Shown one piece after another: positions 7,800 to 12,414 of a DNA stretch of 12,414 nucleotides. The DNA is from Beroe ovata (lineage: Eukaryota; Ctenophora; Nuda; Beroida; Beroidae). Positions within the stretch are counted from its first letter, which is position 1. Each line of letters starts with the position of its first letter. A model generated the notes under the pieces. That model made no database searches. It worked only from the letters and a program-made list of their open reading frames with translations, and had not been told where the DNA came from. A program made the position numbers and the translations under genes. The stretch lies in contig CAMPET010000280.1 of NCBI GenBank assembly GCA_946803715.1, forward strand, positions 41,082 through 53,495, given 5' to 3'.

Positions 7800-8334
7800 A
7801 TGGCTGACCGGAAACCTCAAGACAAAAAAGGTCCACCAAAGAAGAAGGAATCAATTCTGGATTTAGGTAAGCACTAAGCAGCTACTGAATAAATATAATA
7901 CCTAGATTGGAATGGCTATCAATGATCATTGATCAATTTTGAATTGACTTATATGAAATGAATTGCATTCCGAAACAAGATTCAATGTTCAGCACCCTAT
8001 CTGGAAAAGCGGATGAGAGTGAAGTTCAATGGAGGCCGGGAAGCGAGTGGTATTCTGAAGGGATACGATGCCCTTCTGAATTGCGTGTTGGATGGTGCCA
8101 CTGAGTATCTCAAAGGTATTTCTACGGTCATGTGATCATTCAACCAATGAGCTCTTGAAAATTTGATGTTCTCGCTTAGTTCACGATACAACCCCAGATT
8201 CAGAAGACACTGCCAAGAGTGGTCAGAAAACAAGGCAGCTTGGTCTTGTTGTATGTAGAGGTACCAATATAGTGACAATATGTCCCCAAGATGGTATTGA
8301 GCAGATTGCTAATCCCTTTGTTCAGAGCGAATGA
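7800..8334 (+). CDS. LSM7: LSM7, U6 snRNA-associated Sm-like protein (3 exons)
   Basis: Subunit of the LSM1-7 ring (cytoplasmic mRNA decapping) and the LSM2-8 ring (nuclear, binds the U6 snRNA 3' end). Exons 7800-7866, 7993-8115 and 8180-8334 join in phase 1 to give 114 aa; human LSM7 is 103. The N-terminus has a Lys-rich stretch ending in KKKESILDL, as in the family. The Sm1 motif is RVKFNGGREASGILKGYDAL, with NCVLDGATEYL following. The Sm2 motif is RQLGLVVCRGTNIVTICP, containing the RNA-contacting CRGT, and the tail is QDGIEQIANPF. The loop between Sm1 and Sm2 (about residues 64-81) is polar and variable, as expected. The start was chosen because MAD...KKKESILDL matches family N-termini. 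The extra length comes from the longer Lys/Pro-rich N-terminus. Confidence 0.96.
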
Positions 8335-8751
8335 TGATCACAAGGACTGCCTCATTGGTTCATTTATCACAATTTGCGCAATGATGTTGCTATGAACTAA
8401 ATGTCGTTGAAGATGATGCTTCTTTTTAATTTTTATCAAATTGAAAGTACATGTGTGCCAAAAATCTCAAAGTTTTCATATTGCAATTTATTTGTTGGGT
8501 TTGTTTATTAGTTTATTGATGGGATTTTTCATAATTAGATCCTTCATCCCTCTAGACTTCAACTTTTTCAAGTTTGCCAAATCAGAAAATTGGCTGAATC
8601 TTATCCTATTCGCCATTGTTATATGTGTATCGGAATATGACAGATATTAGCAAGTCAAAAAACAGTTGCTCTTCCATATAGGCAAGATTGAGATCTGACA
8701 TCGATGAAAAGAATGATGATGGTACACAGAAGTTACGGTGATTGAATCTGA
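8335..8751 (+). other. LSM7 3' UTR and spacer before the INO80E-like gene
   Basis: This is AT-rich sequence without a canonical AATAAA. A 69-codon hydrophobic frame (8441-8650) is present but has no recognisable family, and its composition is what T-rich DNA gives by chance. A TTGCTCTTCCATATAG tract (8668-8683) looks like a splice acceptor and could end a 5' UTR intron of the next gene. Confidence 0.5.
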
Positions 8752-10125
8752 ATGGAACGCCAAAATTGTGGCATGGCTAATAACCTTGACTACAAGACAA
8801 AGTACTATGAGCTACGAAGGACAGTGAAGGAACTGATTTTTGAGAATAATTGTTATCAGGAAGAAATAGACGAATGTCAGAAAATGGTTAGGCTGATTCC
8901 TTGTAAAAGGTGTTTTTGCAAGAATATAAGTATAAGATCTTCATAGTATACTTCCAAAATAATCTAGGTTCTGATTTCAGATAGCTCAAAGGGAGAGGGA
9001 AAGAGAGCTTCTTCTCCATCATTTACTCCAGTATGAACAAGAAGCTTGGGAACTACAGAGTGAGATGAGTAATGCGTATAACGAGAAGCACAAGCTCCTC
9101 AAGAAGCAGCAAGGTTTGTTGTGAGATCTCATTGAATACAATGCAAGTTGCGAGAGTAATGTAGCTATCCAAAACAATCAGTAGTCTGTAACTGTATAGG
9201 TAACATTTGCTCAAGATCAATGGTTTCAGAAGCTGACCGAAGGAAACGTGTAAAGTTGGATTCATCTCTTGCCGAATCATCATCGAACATCCCATCTGAA
9301 CCCGAAGGCTCCCTCCCAAAAATCCCGAAGATCAAGATTGTATTTCAGCACAAGGGACCTCCTGCACCAGCTCCAGTACAGAACCAATCTACGAAAGGGC
9401 AGGCATCAGCTGTAGTCGACATTAACACAGAGACTAAGGCCGCTATCAAAAACAAGTTGAAACGGAACAAGAACGATCCTATTGTGATATCACTGCCCAC
9501 GTTGCTACAGAACAAAGATCCGTTAACACAGCAGACTGTGAAGCGGCCACGCCCTACAAACCTGGGACTCAACATGTCGCTGAACAACTTCATCAACACA
9601 TCCCTAGCCTCTGGATTGATGCTGTCTCCCTCTATGCTAGGAGTTTCCCCAGTGAGCTCCCTAGCCAGCCAGCTGTCATCAAGCTCTGCTATGGGGATCT
9701 CTGGCCGACCCTCACATGGACTTGACTTGAGCGAATTTATCGCGCAGTTCCCAACTTCCACTGCCCCAAACACATTCAACTGTCAACCCAGCACCAGCTT
9801 GCACTCTGCAGTGAGCAACATTGCTAAGGACAGGACAGGAGCTAGAGATGAAGTTGCTAAGATATCACGGACACAAAGTGGTGCCTCTGTTGAGGAGGGC
9901 CATGACCCAATATCAATGATTTCATCCATAAAACGTCCCAACGAAGGTGGCATACGCATATCGTCTTCTGCTCTGAGAAATATAAAGCAGAAAATTGACA
10001 GTATCAATTATGCTAATTTCGAGCAGTCGGGACTGAAGGCCGCTACAAAAGCAATGATGGCACCAACTTTACCCCCTAATTCAGAAATCGTGAAGAAAGA
10101 AACTGATGACAATAGTAAAACATGA
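8752..10125 (+). CDS. INO80E-like coiled-coil nuclear protein (3 exons)
   Basis: Exons 8752-8886, 8981-9113 and 9230-10125 join in frame (phases 0 and 1), giving 387 aa. Residues 13-64 resemble the N-terminus of INO80 complex subunit E: DYKTKYYELRR, KELIFENNCYQEEI and, across the first join, ELLLHHLLQYE. They should form a coiled coil continuing to about residue 89. Across the second join lies RRKRVKLD (93-100), which contains the KRVKLD core of the c-Myc nuclear localisation signal. The remaining 290 residues are Ser/Pro-rich and basic, with KIPKIKIVFQHKG near 120, LNMSLNNFINTSLASG near 205 and no known domain I recognise; human INO80E is only 244 aa. INO80E is an animal-specific accessory subunit of the INO80 nucleosome remodeller. 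The family call rests on the N-terminus, and TBRG1-type proteins, with a similar coiled coil, are the main alternative. Confidence 0.68.
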
Positions 10126-10491
10126 TAGCATGATAGCATTACACATCACCATGTGACTTGCTCATTTGATAGCTATCATCTAGGACATTTTGCGAAGCCT
10201 AATAGTGTCCAGATTACTGTGGACCGGAATTATTGTGTTTATTGTCGAGAAATTGTTAACATTTTATTATTCAATGATAATCTTGATAAATTGTTGAAGC
10301 TTGCTTCGTTGTTTCAATCTACATGATTGATCACAATGGTTTAGCAATTTTGAATTTTTTGCCAATTTTTACTTATACTCTTCTTCACTCCCTTCCATTA
10401 TTGCCTTGTAAGTCGTGTCATAACTATGTTTCTAGGATCAGATTATTATCAACTGTAACTATCCCATGATGAAATCACCCTTCGACACCCA
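10126..10491 (+). other. INO80E-like 3' UTR and spacer before the RING gene
   Basis: This is AT-rich sequence with no AATAAA. A pyrimidine-rich stretch (10371-10400) and ATGTTTCTAG ending at 10435 resemble a splice acceptor ahead of the RING start, possibly a 5' UTR intron end. No gene is visible. Confidence 0.5.
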
Positions 10492-10495
10492 ATGA
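10466..10495 (+). promoter_or_regulatory. Short upstream ORF overlapping the RING start (ATGA)
   Basis: ATGATGAAATCACCC opens a nine-codon frame whose TGA (10493-10495) overlaps the main start codon (10492-10494) in the sequence AATGA. If the transcript begins upstream, ribosomes ending the short frame would stop on top of the main ATG, a layout suited to reinitiation control. The transcript start is not known. Confidence 0.35.
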
Positions 10496-11235
10496 CCGAG
10501 TTTGAAGAAAGGAGGTTTCTTGACCCTGATGCAGTTAGCAAGCACCTATTCTGTTCCATCTGCATGGAGGTGTTCCTGAAACCAATCCGAGCCCCATGTG
10601 GGCACTCTTTTTGCACAATGTGCATCGAACAGTGGCTGAGAAATAACAAGACATGTCCCGAGGATAGGAAACCTCTGCGACGAACTCAGATGCATTTTGA
10701 TTTCATTTTAGAGAACATCATAGGCGATCACAAGGTGGCTTGCCCATTTAGGGCTAGGGGTTGTGACGTTGTGGTGCCTTTGTCCAGTATGGTTTCTCAC
10801 AAGAAGATCTGTGAGCTCAACCCAGATAACTTGCCCGATTTCCTTGCCCAAGAGGCTGATTTGCCAGTGAGTCTCATCTGTTTCTTCGATCTGACATCCT
10901 CTCTAACGTTCTTTCTCTCTTTTCATTTGACGGAATGCCATTATAACGGATTTCTTTTATATTGTAAACGCACCTTTCTGTTTCAGTTGTCGGGCAAAAC
11001 TGGCGAGTCAGACTGTTCAGACGGAGAGACGGTGGGTGAGGTTCCCGTGATGTCACTGAAAATGAGGCTATTCAAAGGGAAGAAACGCGAACAGCTGTGT
11101 TCCATGTTCGACAGTAACCACAGATCAAAGCAGATTAATATAGACATCAGTTCAGACAGTGAAAGTGATAGTGAACTTCTGATAACAAGCAGTTCAACGA
11201 ATGGATCCAAGAGTTATAGTGAATCGAGCAAATGA
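10492..11235 (+). CDS. RING plus TRAF-type zinc-finger E3 ubiquitin ligase with C-terminal SIM-like motif (2 exons)
   Basis: Exons 10492-10866 and 10987-11235 join in phase 0 (intron GTGAGT...TTTCAG) to give 207 aa. The RING is at residues 21-58: C21-x2-C24, C36-G-H38, C41-x2-C44, then C55-P-E-D58, so the last zinc ligand is Asp, as in NRDP1/RNF41 and TRAF6. A TRAF-type finger follows: C84-x6-C91-x11-H103-x3-C107. RING proteins of this kind pass ubiquitin from an E2 to a substrate, and the second finger often helps E2 or substrate contact. No C-terminal TRAF/MATH or NRDP1 substrate domain is present. Instead exon 2 encodes a basic segment (KMRLFKGKKREQL) and INIDISSDSESDSELLI at 175-191, which fits a phospho-regulated SUMO-interaction motif. 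The specific orthologue is unclear. The intron is 120 nt with no stop, so retention would give a 247-aa form. Confidence 0.87.
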   Translation: MTEFEERRFLDPDAVSKHLFCSICMEVFLKPIRAPCGHSFCTMCIEQWLRNNKTCPEDRKPLRRTQMHFDFILENIIGDHKVACPFRARGCDVVVPLSSMVSHKKICELNPDNLPDFLAQEADLPVSLICFFDLTSSLTFFLSFHLTECHYNGFLLYCKRTFLFQLSGKTGESDCSDGETVGEVPVMSLKMRLFKGKKREQLCSMFDSNHRSKQINIDISSDSESDSELLITSSSTNGSKSYSESSK

Positions 11236-11640
11236 AAAGTGATACCTACTTATTATTTTATAACCATTTTCATGACATTGAGCTAACTATTATAAACTGT
11301 GACTGACTTGATCTATTGCAGAATGCAGAGCACCTTTTGTAATTATGACCGTACTCAATTGAAGCAAATTTTGTATTGATCATAGTTTGTTGACTGTTCT
11401 AAGAAATCATTCTGTTTTAAATTTGTATATCAATAAAACCTCTAGAAAGTCTTACTTTTAAAATACAATTTGTCTCACTTTTGAATTTTGGGATACTCTT
11501 TATTCTTGGTTCCACTTATGACATGATGTCAAACTTTACACTTCATCTTTATTGCCGTGAATGTGTCCTCAGTGTTGGCTGATTAACCTGATAATTACTA
11601 ACACTTATCACATCACAAATCAGCATGTCGTAAAACATAG
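11236..11640 (+). other. RING gene 3' UTR and spacer before the last gene
   Basis: It contains the polyadenylation signal at 11432-11437 and then about 200 nt to the next likely start. The following gene's promoter must be within or near this short spacer if it is transcribed separately. Nothing else is recognisable. Confidence 0.55.
11432..11437 (+). terminator. AATAAA polyadenylation signal of the RING gene
   Basis: Canonical AATAAA 197 nt after the RING stop codon, followed by AT- and T-rich sequence (CTTACTTTTAAAATAC, then TTTGTCTCACTTTTG) suited to cleavage and a downstream element. Confidence 0.65.
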
Positions 11641-12275
11641 ATGGGTTCACTACGTCGTCTACTCCGACAATCCATTCCAGTGTGTTCGAGAACACTCAGT
11701 TCTGAGCAGGCCAGGAAATCGCATCACCACCACGTGTTGCAGCGTCCACAACTGCTCACAGATCCTATACCACGTGACCCGCCTCCTGTACAGGAGCTGG
11801 AGCACGCTGGAGGGAGGGGTGAACACTATACCCGGTCGTACCGGCAGTTCACTTCCTGGCTGAATTCTGGTGGACATGCAGAGGTGTATGAGGGGTGCCT
11901 TGTTGTTGGGAGAGTTGTTCAAGTTATCAACAAGGTGAGAAATATAAAGGTGTGGTTTCAACGAAAACACACTCACAGACACACATGACACACACACACA
12001 CAGACGCATACATAGATATACACTCACACGTTCTGAATGTATCTGCGCAGGGAACGATTGATCGAGAGAATAGTATGAAACTTATTCGTGATATCAAGCA
12101 AAAAACCAGACTATCAGAGCTATCAGATGAGGTATGAGAAATCGACGTTATGAAATTGGGCACGTCACTATAAAAACGTGAACAACATTGTGACACTGCT
12201 ATCTCTCAGGGACAGAATGAAGCGAACCATCAGATCTCAACTATAGTAGATCGTATGGAGAATCAAGTGGCACAG
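11641..12275 (+). CDS. Unidentified protein with probable mitochondrial presequence (5' part, 3 exons)
   Basis: Not recognised. Exons 11641-11934, 12051-12131 and 12210-12275 all join in phase 0 across consensus sites (AAG/GTGAGA, GCGCAG/GG; GAG/GTATGA, CTCTCAG/GG; CAG/GTGGGC) and encode 147 residues before running into the last intron. The N-terminus, MGSLRRLLRQSIPVCSRTLS, is rich in Arg, Ser and Leu with no acidic residue until position 22. It has an R-T-L-S-S stretch (17-21) like an R-3 matrix-peptidase site, so import into mitochondria is likely. A Pro/His-rich linker follows, then RSYRQFTSWLNSGGHAEVYEG (68-88) and two small charged, heptad-friendly exons (RENSMKLIRDIKQKTRLSEL and HQISTIVDRMENQVAQ) that look coiled-coil. 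An upstream overlapping frame at 11561 is a shadow. The gene continues past the window. Confidence 0.6.
11965..12030. repeat. CA-rich microsatellite in intron 1 of the last gene
   Basis: An imperfect (CA)n tract including CACACACACACACACAGACG fills most of the 116-nt intron between 11935 and 12050. Confidence 0.85.
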
Positions 12276-12339
12276 GTGGGCAAGATCCCTCAATAGTTAA
12301 AACACATAGACACGGGAACTCGTGCACTCGTGCTGCACT

Positions 12340-12414
12340 CACACAGACTAACACTGACACAGAAACAGAAGCACACACATATAGAGTACACACACTAACA
12401 CACACACACACACA
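12340..12414. repeat. CA-rich microsatellite at the window end
   Basis: Imperfect (CA)n and GACACAGA-type sequence follows the third exon's donor and continues to the window edge, so the tract and intron are truncated here. Confidence 0.85.

Noticed and set aside
8441-8650. 69-codon hydrophobic frame between LSM7 and the INO80E-like gene
   Set aside because: T-rich DNA produces such Phe/Ile/Leu-rich frames by chance. It sits in a probable 3' UTR and I recognise no small membrane protein.
9345-9779. 144-codon minus-strand frame antisense to the INO80E-like exon 3
   Set aside because: It is fully overlapped by an exon supported by frame-exact splice joins. The antisense product has no domain and looks like a shadow of codon composition.
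1-12414. CRISPR array, tRNA or rRNA genes, bacterial operon features
   Set aside because: The tandem repeats (12-bp units, CA tracts) have no unique spacers, I saw no tRNA-like cloverleaf or rRNA sequence, and the genes are intron-containing animal genes.

Overview
The window is eukaryotic nuclear DNA, almost certainly from an invertebrate animal with a compact genome. Short spliceosomal introns (mostly 85-160 bp, GT...AG) interrupt genes whose products are clearly animal-like: a leucine-rich-repeat hormone receptor, BAP1, ciliary TMEM138, LSM7, an INO80E-like protein and a RING E3. The LGR receptor and TMEM138 indicate an animal with cilia. Gene spacing of a few hundred bases would fit a sponge, placozoan, cnidarian or similar marine invertebrate, but the sequence alone does not fix the phylum.

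Layout, all seven genes on the + strand: (1) 1-351, an intron that starts with a 12-bp tandem repeat. (2) 352-840, the last coding exon of a glycoprotein-hormone-receptor-type LGR. (3) 841-1902, its 3' UTR and intergenic DNA. (4) 1903-3222, two diverged direct copies of a roughly 0.6-0.7 kb non-coding repeat, each headed by a 110-bp CG-rich foldback element; copy 1 holds an extra CG-rich hairpin. (5) 3694-5160, an intronless BAP1/Calypso deubiquitinase. (6) 5380-7094, TMEM138 in four exons. (7) 7800-8334, LSM7 in three exons. (8) 8752-10125, an INO80E-like coiled-coil protein in three exons. (9) 10492-11235, a RING plus TRAF-type zinc-finger protein with a C-terminal SUMO-interaction-like motif, in two exons. 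(10) 11641 to beyond 12275, the first three exons of an unidentified protein with a probable mitochondrial presequence. CA microsatellites lie in its introns and the window ends in one.

The genes do not form one pathway, although three act in the nucleus on chromatin or ubiquitin (BAP1, INO80E-like, RING/SIM) and one in RNA decay or splicing (LSM7). Exon joins were worked out by hand from splice consensus, reading-frame continuity and remembered family alignments; no search was run. The observations most worth following are the RING/TRAF-zinc-finger/phospho-SIM architecture with a stop-free 120-nt intron, the CG-rich foldback repeat family, the intronless short BAP1 with start-stop elements before its ATG, and the INO80E-like protein with an unfamiliar 300-residue C-terminus. 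Two single N positions suggest contig joins; one sits exactly at the end of repeat copy 1, so that duplication could partly be an assembly effect.
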